The position numbers were made by a program, and so were the translations under genes. The notes beneath the pieces were generated by a model. The model did no database searches and was not told where the DNA came from. It saw only the letters and a program-made list of their open reading frames with translations. A stretch of DNA of 64,000 nucleotides, taken from Streptomyces sp. PTY087I2. Lineage in GTDB: Bacteria; Actinomycetota; Actinomycetes; Streptomycetales; Streptomycetaceae. The DNA is taken from NCBI RefSeq assembly GCF_001687325.1, contig NZ_LZRD01000021.1:62001-126000 (forward strand). The letters are read 5' to 3'. Positions 34,238 through 41,457 of this stretch are shown here, piece by piece (position 1 is the first letter of the stretch; each line of letters starts with the position of its first letter).

Positions 34238-35050
34238 TCACTCGCCGGGCCAGTCGGGGCGCCGCTTCTCGTTGAACGCGGCCACACCCTCCGCCCGGTC
34301 GCCGGAGAAGGCCACCGACCGCCAGGCCGCGTCCTCGACCTCCAGGCCCGCCCGCAGATCGAGCCCCTGCCCCAGCCGGAGCGCCTTCTTGGCGGCACGC
34401 AGCCCGACCGGCGAGTTGGCGGCGATCCGGGCGCCCAGCGCGAGGGCCTCCTCGCGGTCCCGGCCCGCCGCGACCAGCTCGTCCACCAGGCCCAGTTCGC
34501 GCGCCTCGGCCGCCTCGACGCGGCGGGCGCTGAACACCAGCTCGGCGGCGCGGGCCGCGCCCACCCGGCGCGGCAGCAGCTGCGTACCGCCGCCGCCCGG
34601 GATGACGCCCACGGACACCTCGGGCAGCCCGACCACGGCGGTGGCGTCGGCGACGATCACATCGCAGGCGAGGGCGAGTTCGAAGCCGCCGCCGAGGGCG
34701 AAGCCGTGCACGGCGGCGATCACCGGCATCGGCAGCTCCAGGACCCCGGTGTAGGCGGCGCGGGCGGTGGGCCGCTGGCGGACGAGGTCGGCGTCGGAGA
34801 AGGAGTTGCGCTCCTTGAGGTCCGCGCCCACGCAGAAGGCCCGCTCATGGCTGGAGGTCAGGACGGTGGCCCGGACGTCCCGGTCGGCGCCGAGCGCGTC
34901 GCAGGCGGCGGCGATGGAGCGGGCCATGTCGGTGGAGACGGCGTTCATGGCCTTAGGGCGGTCGAGGACCAGCTCGGCGACGTGGTCCTGCCCCTCGTGC
35001 CGGCGTACGACGACGAACTCCCCGTACCGCTGCTCGGACGTGACGGTCAT
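34238..35050 (-). CDS. enoyl-CoA hydratase/isomerase family protein
   Basis: This 270-residue crotonase-fold protein has the oxyanion-hole region ERAFCVGADLKER and HGFALGGGFELALACD, and the catalytic glutamate region GLPEVSVGVIPGGGGTQLL. It would hydrate enoyl-CoA in fatty-acid or amino-acid catabolism; the exact substrate cannot be read. ATG 35050 has GGGGTG upstream. An inverted repeat at 35105-35126 in the leader may be an operator. Confidence 0.9.
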   Translation of the reverse strand: MTVTSEQRYGEFVVVRRHEGQDHVAELVLDRPKAMNAVSTDMARSIAAACDALGADRDVRATVLTSSHERAFCVGADLKERNSFSDADLVRQRPTARAAYTGVLELPMPVIAAVHGFALGGGFELALACDVIVADATAVVGLPEVSVGVIPGGGGTQLLPRRVGAARAAELVFSARRVEAAEARELGLVDELVAAGRDREEALALGARIAANSPVGLRAAKKALRLGQGLDLRAGLEVEDAAWRSVAFSGDRAEGVAAFNEKRRPDWPGE

Positions 35051-35104
35051 GGCTGCACCCCTGTCGGTTGACGGCGCTGTCGGTTGACGACAGCCGTGCG
35101 ACGG

Positions 35105-35126
35105 CGCCCGTTGCCGTTAACGGGCG
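35105..35126. promoter_or_regulatory. inverted repeat upstream of the enoyl-CoA hydratase gene
   Basis: CGCCCGTT (35105-35112) and AACGGGCG (35119-35126) form a perfect 8-base inverted repeat with a six-base spacer, 55 bases before the start. The size suits a dimeric TetR-type repressor. A direct repeat GTCGGTTGACG lies between it and the gene. This is a candidate only. Confidence 0.4.
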
Positions 35127-35198
35127 TTATCCGGCAGGAATCCTAGACAGGGCGACCGCCGGACCGACAGGGCGAGCGGAAAGCGGGGGCGTAACCGC

Positions 35199-36398
35199 TC
35201 AGGAGCCCGTCCTCCCGCGCCGGGCCAGCAGCCACGGCTCCACCACGCCGAGCCCGCGCACCGGGCGCTGCCACATCGGCTGGAGCCCGAAGCGGTACGT
35301 CGGCAGCGGCGGCTCGTCGTCGGGCTCGCGGCCCTCCTTCTCGGCGAGCCGGGCCCGTTCGGCGGCGGCCGCGACGGCCTCGGCGGCCTGCGCCTCGGAC
35401 TCCGGGGCGTCGCCGTGGCGGACCAGCTCCTTGGCGAACGCCCCGTCGACCAGGACGGCGTCCTTCGGGGCTATCGAGGTGAGCCGGCTGGCGAGGTTCA
35501 CCGTGGTGCCGAAGACATCACCCATCCGGGTGGTGACCGTGCCGAAGGCGATGCCGACGCGCAGGGCGGGCATCGTCTCGTCCTGGGACATCGCCTCGAT
35601 CAGCCGGAGCGCTATCTCCGCGGCCGTGCCCGCGTCGTCGGCGGCGAAGAGGACCTCGTCGCCGAGGGTCTTGATGAGCCGGCCGCCGTGCGCGGCGACG
35701 AGGTCGGCGGCGGTCGTCTCGAAGGACTCGACCAGCTCGCCGAGCTCCTCCTCCTCCAGCCGCCGGGTCAGCCGGGTGAAGCCGACCAGGTCCGCGAAGC
35801 CGACCGCGAGCCGCCGGTCGACCATCTCCTCGTCGTCCGCCGCCTGCACGACCCGGCCGGTGGCGGCGGCCAGCTGGCGCCGCCACACGTAGACGAGGAA
35901 TTCCTGGAGCTCCGGGAGCAACAGCTCGACCAGCGGATATGTGACCTCGGTGCGGGTCATGCCGGGCTCGGGCGGCTCGGTCAGCCCCTCCAGGAACGAG
36001 TCGATCTGCCATTCCGCCAGCCGGGCGGTGGTCTGCCCGGTGGAGCGGGCGACCTGGATCGCCATCGGCTCGCTGAGCAGCCCCGCCTCGACGAGACCGG
36101 CGAGCCGCCGCAGGGCGAGGACGTCGGCCTCGGTGAGCGCCTTGGCCTGGCCAATGTCGGCGAAACCCATGGCCCGCCAGAACCGGGAGGCCAGATCCAT
36201 CGAGACCCCGGCCGTGCGGGCCGCCTGGAAGGGCGTGTAGCGCCGGTCGGCCCCCAGGATCAGCGCTTCGAGGCGGATGGCGAGGGGGTCGTCGGTCGGT
36301 TCCACCGTGTGGTCGACCTCGTGGTGGGGTGTGGCGTGGACCGAGGAGTCCGCCCCGGGCTCCTCACCCGCGCCGGACGACGTGTCGCCGACGGTCAC
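35199..36398 (-). CDS. cya: class III adenylate cyclase
   Basis: The enzyme makes cAMP from ATP. In the 399-residue protein the catalytic domain (about residues 195-330) has the metal-binding aspartates in FADLVGFTRL and KTLGDEVLF, the lysine of LIKTLGDE, and the transition-state Asn and Arg in TTVNLASRL. The N-terminal 190 residues resemble the regulatory region of the streptomycete CyaA with a MerR-like helix-turn-helix-type segment (YTPFQAARTAGVSMDLASRFW). GTG 36398 follows AGGAGG. In streptomycetes cAMP supports spore germination and antibiotic production. Confidence 0.92.
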   Translation of the reverse strand: MTVGDTSSGAGEEPGADSSVHATPHHEVDHTVEPTDDPLAIRLEALILGADRRYTPFQAARTAGVSMDLASRFWRAMGFADIGQAKALTEADVLALRRLAGLVEAGLLSEPMAIQVARSTGQTTARLAEWQIDSFLEGLTEPPEPGMTRTEVTYPLVELLLPELQEFLVYVWRRQLAAATGRVVQAADDEEMVDRRLAVGFADLVGFTRLTRRLEEEELGELVESFETTAADLVAAHGGRLIKTLGDEVLFAADDAGTAAEIALRLIEAMSQDETMPALRVGIAFGTVTTRMGDVFGTTVNLASRLTSIAPKDAVLVDGAFAKELVRHGDAPESEAQAAEAVAAAAERARLAEKEGREPDDEPPLPTYRFGLQPMWQRPVRGLGVVEPWLLARRGRTGS

Positions 36399-36527
36399 CA
36401 GCCGCCTCCTGCCCGTTCCCTGCGCACTGCCTGCCGATCTGTCGCTGATCGCCCCAACAGTGATCTGTCGCTGGATCGCCTCAACAATACGGCAGGTGTG
36501 CTCTGGCTCACGTCCTTGGTTGTCCGT

Positions 36528-36707
36528 CCCAGGGCCTGTCGTCGAACTGCCGTCGTCGCCCGGAGGGCGGCCGCGCGGCGTCTGGTGCGTGCGATCGCAA
36601 GGCGCCGGGATGGCCTTGTAGCGGAGCTACCAGGCCATTTCGGCAACGCCGCGAGCGTGCGTGCCAGGCGCCGCGCGGCAGGCGGCAGTTTGACGACAGG
36701 CCCTGGG
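36528..36707. mobile_element. 180-base palindromic MITE-like element
   Basis: The first 25 bases (36528-36552) and the last 25 (36683-36707) are inverted repeats with one mismatch. Inside, an imperfect inverted repeat continues to a central hairpin GGCCTTGTAG/CTACCAGGCC (36612-36635), so the whole element can fold into a cruciform. It contains no gene and fills most of the 412-base gap between adenylate cyclase and birA, the only non-coding stretch around it. I recall similar sequences scattered in Streptomyces genomes. Direct flanking target repeats are not obvious. Confidence 0.65.
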
Positions 36708-36810
36708 TGCGTCGCGCGTGACATCCGCGGCGGAAGCGCTCTCACGTCCGTACGCCATCGGGGGCGGCGGCCACCTCCGGTCCGTACGCCATCGGGGGCC
36801 GGTGGCCGCC

Positions 36811-37680
36811 TCAGGTCAGGCCGCCCGCCGCGCCGCGCAGGTGGACGATGTCCCCGGCCGAGACCGGCTGCTGGAGCCCGTCCTCGGTGGAGAGGATCAG
36901 CCGGCCGTCCCCGTCGATCGCGACCGCCTCGCCGACCAGGGACGCACCCCCCGGCAGCTCGGCCCGTACCGTCCGGTCGAGCGTCGCGCAGCCCGCCGCG
37001 TAGGCGGCCTGGAGCCCGCTCGCGGCCGCGTCGCCGTCGACCGCCTTCCACGCCCCGTACCAGTGCTCCATCGAGCGCAGGACGGCCCGCAGCAGGGTCT
37101 CGCGGTCGGTGGAGACCGCTCCGGCGAGGGCGAGGGAGCCCGCGGTGGGGGCGGGCAGCTCGTCGGCGCGCAGGGAGACGTTGATGCCGAGGCCCACGAC
37201 GATGCCGTCCCCGGCGAACTCGCCGAGGATGCCGCCGGTCTTGCGCTCCTCGCCCGCCACGGAGACCAGCAGGTCGTTGGGCCACTTCAGCGACATGTCG
37301 ACACCGGCCGCCTTGGCGAGCCCGGTCGCGGCGGCCACCCCGGCCAGCAGCGGCACCCACCCCCACCGCTCCACCGGGATGTCGCCCGGCTCCAGGTAGA
37401 CCGAGAAGAACAGCCCGGAGCGGGCCGGCGCGGTCCAGCTCCGCTCCAGCCGTCCGCGCCCCGCGGTCTGCTCCTCGGCGACCAGCACCGTGCCCTCGGG
37501 CGCCTCTCCGGCCCGGGCCCGCCCGGCGAGATCGGTGTTGGTGGATCCGGTGGACTCCACGACCTCCAGCGACGCCCACAGCGCGTCCGGCCGCAGCAGC
37601 CCGCGGCGCAGCGCGGTCACGTTGAGAGGGGGCCGGTCGAGGTCCGACCAGCGGTTGTGTGACGCATCCGGTGGTGTCAT
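36811..37680 (-). CDS. birA: biotin-[acetyl-CoA-carboxylase] ligase
   Basis: BirA activates biotin with ATP and attaches it to the lysine of the carboxyl carrier domain, here most likely AccA2 encoded at 41458. The 289-residue protein has the biotinyl-AMP loop GRGRLERSW, the KWPNDLLV motif, and a C-terminal SH3-like domain (GEAVAIDGDGRLILST). No N-terminal DNA-binding domain is present, so it is the non-regulatory type. ATG 37680 starts the conserved part; the frame runs on to 37794. It is divergent from pccB across 240 bases. Confidence 0.94.
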   Translation of the reverse strand: MTPPDASHNRWSDLDRPPLNVTALRRGLLRPDALWASLEVVESTGSTNTDLAGRARAGEAPEGTVLVAEEQTAGRGRLERSWTAPARSGLFFSVYLEPGDIPVERWGWVPLLAGVAAATGLAKAAGVDMSLKWPNDLLVSVAGEERKTGGILGEFAGDGIVVGLGINVSLRADELPAPTAGSLALAGAVSTDRETLLRAVLRSMEHWYGAWKAVDGDAAASGLQAAYAAGCATLDRTVRAELPGGASLVGEAVAIDGDGRLILSTEDGLQQPVSAGDIVHLRGAAGGLT

Positions 37681-37748
37681 GCAACCCAGCCTAGGTGTGG
37701 CAAAGGACGCACTGCCTTTCCGGAGACGCGCCGATACCCTACGAGGCA

Positions 37749-37764
37749 GTAACCGCAGGGTTAC
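37749..37764. promoter_or_regulatory. GTAACC-GCAG-GGTTAC inverted repeat in the birA-pccB region
   Basis: A perfect 6-base inverted repeat with a four-base spacer lies in the 240-base divergent region, 69 bases from birA and 157 from pccB. It is relatively AT-rich for this genome, which makes an operator or promoter element plausible. No regulator is assigned. Confidence 0.4.
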
Positions 37765-37920
37765 GAACAGAGCGCCAGAGCAGAGCCCGTACACAGCACC
37801 AGATCAGCATCCAGAATCCGCGTGACGAGTCAGTAGCCGCAGAGCCGGACGGACGACCGCCCGTCCCCCGTGACCACCATCCGGTCGCCGTCCCCGTGAC
37901 CAGGCAGGGAGCCTCCCCCG

Positions 37921-39501
37921 ATGTCCGAGCCGCAAAGCGACATCCACACCACCGCCGGCAAGCTCGCGGACCTGACGCGCCGCATCGACGAAGCGACGCA
38001 CGCCGGTTCGGCCCGCGCGGTCGAGAAGCAGCACGCCAAGGGCAAGCTGACGGCCCGTGAGCGGGTCGAGCTGCTGCTGGACGAGGGCTCCTTCGTGGAG
38101 CTCGACGAGTTCGCCCGGCACCGCTCCACCAACTTCGGCATCGAGAAGAACCGCCCGTACGGGGACGGGGTCGTCACCGGTTACGGCACGGTCGACGGCC
38201 GCCCGGTCTGCGTGTACTCGCAGGACTTCACCATCTTCGGCGGGTCGCTCGGCGAGGTGTACGGCGAGAAGATCGTCAAGGTCATGGACTTCGCGCTGAA
38301 GACCGGCTGCCCGGTCATCGGCATCAACGACGGCGGCGGCGCGCGCATCCAGGAAGGCGTCGTGGCGCTCGGCCTGTTCGCCGAGATCTTCCGCCGCAAT
38401 GTGCACGCCTCCGGGGTGATCCCGCAGATCTCGCTGATCGTCGGCCCGTGCGCGGGCGGCGCGGTCTACTCCCCCGCGATCACCGACTTCACGGTGATGG
38501 TCGACCAGACCTCGCACATGTTCATCACCGGGCCCGACGTCATCAAGACGGTCACCGGCGAGGACGTCGGATTCGAGGAGCTGGGCGGCGCCCGTACGCA
38601 CAACACCACCTCCGGGGTGGCGCACCACATGGCGGGCGACGAGAAGGACGCCATCGAGTACGTCAAGTCGCTGCTCTCCTACCTCCCTTCGAACAACCTC
38701 TCCGAGGCCCCGGCCTTCCCGGAGGAGGCGGACCTCGCGGTCACCGACGAGGACCGTGAGCTGGACACGCTGATCCCGGACTCGGCGAACCAGCCGTACG
38801 ACATGCACACCGCGATCGAGCACGTCCTGGACGACGCCGAATTCCTGGAGACCCAGGCCCTGTTCGCGCCGAACATCATCACCGGCTTCGGCCGGGTCGA
38901 GGGCCACCCGGTCGGGATCGTCGCCAACCAGCCGATGCAGTTCGCCGGTTGCCTGGACATCGACGCGAGCGAGAAGGCGGCCCGCTTCGTCCGTACCTGC
39001 GACGCGTTCAACGTGCCCGTCCTGACCTTCGTGGACGTGCCGGGCTTCCTGCCGGGCGTGGACCAGGAGTACGGCGGCATCATCCGGCGCGGCGCGAAGC
39101 TGATCTACGCCTACGCGGAGGCGACGGTCCCGCTGATCACCGTCATCACCCGCAAGGCCTTCGGCGGCGCGTACGACGTGATGGGCTCCAAGCACCTGGG
39201 GGCCGACCTCAACCTCGCCTGGCCGACCGCGCAGGTCGCCGTCATGGGCGCGCAGGGCGCGGTGAACATCCTGCACCGGCGCACCATCGCCGCCGCCGAG
39301 GACCCGGACGCGACCCGCGCCGAGCTGATGGCGGACTACGAGGACACGCTGCTCAACCCGTACGTGGCGGCCGAGCGCGGCTACGTCGACGCGGTGATCA
39401 TGCCGTCCGACACCCGGGCCCACATCGTCAAGGGCCTGCGTCAGCTGCGTACGAAGCGGGAATCCCTGCCTCCGAAGAAGCACGGCAACATCCCGCTGTA
39501 G
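37921..39501 (+). CDS. pccB: propionyl-CoA carboxylase beta (carboxyltransferase) subunit
   Basis: This is the carboxyltransferase of the acyl-CoA carboxylase complex, transferring CO2 from biotin to propionyl-CoA to give methylmalonyl-CoA, a polyketide and fatty-acid precursor. The 526-residue protein has the crotonase-fold oxyanion regions GGGARIQEGVVAL and VDVPGFLPGVDQE. The residue in FGGAYDVMGSK is Asp419; Asp at this site is known to favour propionyl-CoA in PccB, while Ile favours acetyl-CoA. ATG 37921 was used. It is followed 42 bases later by the epsilon subunit gene. Confidence 0.94.
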   Translation: MSEPQSDIHTTAGKLADLTRRIDEATHAGSARAVEKQHAKGKLTARERVELLLDEGSFVELDEFARHRSTNFGIEKNRPYGDGVVTGYGTVDGRPVCVYSQDFTIFGGSLGEVYGEKIVKVMDFALKTGCPVIGINDGGGARIQEGVVALGLFAEIFRRNVHASGVIPQISLIVGPCAGGAVYSPAITDFTVMVDQTSHMFITGPDVIKTVTGEDVGFEELGGARTHNTTSGVAHHMAGDEKDAIEYVKSLLSYLPSNNLSEAPAFPEEADLAVTDEDRELDTLIPDSANQPYDMHTAIEHVLDDAEFLETQALFAPNIITGFGRVEGHPVGIVANQPMQFAGCLDIDASEKAARFVRTCDAFNVPVLTFVDVPGFLPGVDQEYGGIIRRGAKLIYAYAEATVPLITVITRKAFGGAYDVMGSKHLGADLNLAWPTAQVAVMGAQGAVNILHRRTIAAAEDPDATRAELMADYEDTLLNPYVAAERGYVDAVIMPSDTRAHIVKGLRQLRTKRESLPPKKHGNIPL

Positions 39502-39543
39502 CCGTCGGCCCACCCGCTCACCCGTTCACAGAGAGGTCTGCCC

Positions 39544-39750
39544 ATGATCAAGGTCGTACGGGGCAACCCGACCCCGGAGGAGCTGGCCGCCGCCGTGGCG
39601 GTGGTCCAGGCGCGTGCCGCCGCCGCGGCCGCCGTGTCGTCGGGCGCGCCGCTGCCGCCCGAGCAGTGGTCCGACCCGGGCCGTATCGCCCGCACGGGCC
39701 GTCCGCGGCCGGGCCCCCGGGCCTGGGCCCGGACGTACTGGCCGGTCTGA
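39544..39750 (+). CDS. pccE: acyl-CoA carboxylase epsilon subunit
   Basis: This 68-residue protein begins IKVVRGNPTPEELAAAVAVV, the signature of the small epsilon subunits that bind and stimulate the carboxylase beta subunit in actinomycetes. The C-terminal end (RAWARTYWPV) is aromatic and basic. ATG 39544 follows AGAGAGGTCTGCCC. Its place directly after pccB makes the assignment sound. Confidence 0.9.
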   Translation: MIKVVRGNPTPEELAAAVAVVQARAAAAAAVSSGAPLPPEQWSDPGRIARTGRPRPGPRAWARTYWPV

Positions 39751-39782
39751 GACGCCGGAGGGTCCGAGCCGGAACCGGGCGC

Positions 39783-39817
39783 CGTCGCCGCTTGAGTACC
39801 CGTACTCAGGCGCGACG
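39783..39817. promoter_or_regulatory. hairpin between pccE and a small membrane gene
   Basis: TTGAGTA and TACTCAG-type arms (39792-39798 and 39803-39809), with outer CGTCG/CGACG pairing, form a stem around CCCG. It sits 33 bases after the pccE stop and 27 before the next ATG. It may end the pcc transcript or control the small downstream gene. Confidence 0.45.
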
Positions 39818-39843
39818 GTGTCCGGCGCAGCAGGATCGGAAGC

Positions 39844-39972
39844 ATGCTGTGGTCCGACCCCGAGAACAAGCCGCCGAAGGAACTGCGCGACGCCCAGGCG
39901 ATGATGCGCAGAGCCGGCGTGCTGCTGGCGCTGGCGATGCTGCTGGCGATGTTCGTGCTCGGCATCCGCTGA
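39844..39972 (+). CDS. 42-residue membrane protein
   Basis: This very short protein (MLWSDPENKPPKELRDAQAM...) has a charged N-terminal half and one C-terminal transmembrane helix (GVLLALAMLLAMFVLGI). The codon usage is like neighbouring genes, and an AGGATCGGAAGC precedes the ATG. I recall that genes between accE and maf in other streptomycetes include such a small protein, which supports reality. It could be an accessory to the carboxylase or unrelated; there is no evidence for function. Confidence 0.6.
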   Translation: MLWSDPENKPPKELRDAQAMMRRAGVLLALAMLLAMFVLGIR

Positions 39973-40086
39973 CCCGGCGCCCCAGGATCCCCGGCTCCGG
40001 CAGCCACGGCGTACTCGGCATCTGCTGACCCGGCATCCGTCACTCCGGCCGCTCCGGGGCCCGGTGGCCCTTCTACGATGGCGGGC

Positions 40087-40689
40087 ATGACTGATCAGCG
40101 CCGTCTCGTGCTCGCCTCCGCCTCCCCCGCCCGTCTCGGTCTGCTGCGCCAGGCCGGATTCGCCCCCGAGGTGATCGTCAGCGGGGTGGACGAGGACGCG
40201 CTGAGCGCCCCGACCCCCGCCGAGCTGGCGCTCGTCCTGGCCCGGGCCAAGGCGGCGGCGGTCGCGGAGCGCCCCGAGGCGGCGGGCGCCCTGGTCATCG
40301 GCTGCGACTCGGTGCTGGAGCTGGACGGCGAGGCGCTGGGCAAGCCCGCCGACGCCGAGGAAGCCACCGCCCGCTGGAAGTCGATGCGCGGCCGGGCGGG
40401 CGTGCTCCGGACCGGGCACAGCGTGATCGACACCGCCTCCGGCCGTACGGCGTCGGCGACGGCGTCCACGGTCGTACGGTTCGGCGAGCCGAGCGACGCC
40501 GAGGTCGCCGCCTATGTGGCCTCGGGCGAACCGCTGCACGTGGCGGGGGCGTTCACGCTGGACGGCAGGTCGGCCCCGTTCGTCGACGCGATCGAGGGCG
40601 ACCACGGCAACGTCATCGGCCTCTCGCTGCCGCTGCTGCGCCGGCTGCTGGGCGAGCTGGACGTGTCGGTCACGGAGCTGTGGGTGTGA
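40087..40689 (+). CDS. maf: Maf-type nucleotide pyrophosphatase
   Basis: Maf proteins hydrolyse non-canonical or standard dTTP/UTP-type nucleotides and act in house-cleaning and septation. The 200-residue protein has the family N-terminal motif LVLASASPARLGLLRQAG, the catalytic Asp region VIGCDSVLELDG, the Lys of GKPADAEEA, and the C-terminal DAIEGDHGNVIGLSLP. ATG 40087 was used; another in-frame ATG is at 40078. The 3' end overlaps the convergent membrane gene by 20 bases. Confidence 0.92.
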   Translation: MTDQRRLVLASASPARLGLLRQAGFAPEVIVSGVDEDALSAPTPAELALVLARAKAAAVAERPEAAGALVIGCDSVLELDGEALGKPADAEEATARWKSMRGRAGVLRTGHSVIDTASGRTASATASTVVRFGEPSDAEVAAYVASGEPLHVAGAFTLDGRSAPFVDAIEGDHGNVIGLSLPLLRRLLGELDVSVTELWV

Positions 40690-41104
40690 GTTCGGGGTGC
40701 GGGGACTCGGCCCTGGGCTCGGGGCCGTACCAGACCAGGGTCAGCACCAGCAGGGCCAGCACCGCCATCATGAACGCGAAGGCGGCCCAGCCGACCAGGC
40801 CGACGGTGACCGCGCCGAGGACGCCGTGCACGACCGCGCAGCCGATGAGGACGATCCGTCCGGCGCGTCCGGGGGCGCGGTCGCGTATGCCGGCGATCAG
40901 CGCTATCAGCCCGCACAGGACGAGCAGCAGCCCGGAGACGCCGCCCATCACCCAGGTCCCGGTGGACATGGCGTCCGGGTCCATTCCGGCGAGCGACATG
41001 TTCTGGTTCTCGGCGACCGTGGCCAGGACGGCGTTGATGAGCACGATGCCCACCGCCTCCCCGAACAGCACGAGCGCGGTCACGATCGCCACCGGTCTGC
41101 GCAT
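40670..41104 (-). CDS. four-helix membrane protein
   Basis: This 144-residue protein is almost wholly hydrophobic with four helices at about residues 4-28, 50-70, 80-100 and 105-128, and a Pro-rich C-terminal tail. The family is not known to me. ATG 41104 is the first start; the preceding 350 bases are non-coding. It ends inside the last 20 bases of maf on the other strand, a convergent overlap. Confidence 0.75.
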   Translation of the reverse strand: MRRPVAIVTALVLFGEAVGIVLINAVLATVAENQNMSLAGMDPDAMSTGTWVMGGVSGLLLVLCGLIALIAGIRDRAPGRAGRIVLIGCAVVHGVLGAVTVGLVGWAAFAFMMAVLALLVLTLVWYGPEPRAESPHPELTPTAP

Positions 41105-41457
41105 CAGCGTCCCACCCCTGTTACCTCTGGTACGTGCGTAGCGCGGACGCTACTCGTGGGTATTCCTCCGGACAAGGGGTTGGACGGGCCCGGGCGCCGG
41201 GCAAAGAATCCACCGACCGTTCGTAGGGAGTCCACAAAGAAACGCCGTGCGGCCTTGACTGCCATGACAGAGACCTGGACCACACCTGCTCGTTACTGTG
41301 CGGTTGAGGATCCCGGCGTACCGTGGTGCCACAAGGGATTTCACTACTGGGGCAAGCCTCGGATCACACTCCGTGTGGGCAAGCTCACCATTGGGGACAG
41401 GTCGTACGGCCGTGTCGGTAGTCCCTAAACTCAGCTTGTTTCGAGGAGGGAGTCATC
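41105..41457. other. 353-base non-coding region before accA2
   Basis: This holds the promoter regions of the membrane gene (-) and accA2 (+). It includes an inverted repeat GTAGCG-CGGA-CGCTAC at 41138-41153, near the membrane gene. A 54-codon frame at 41264-41428 has no ribosome site and poor codon bias, so I do not call it a gene. No riboswitch or terminator was recognised. Confidence 0.5.

Noticed and set aside
41264..41428. A 54-codon frame upstream of accA2 with a Trp/Cys-rich product
   Set aside because: There is no ribosome site and the third-position GC content is low compared with neighbours, so it is more likely promoter DNA. A conservation search could reverse this.
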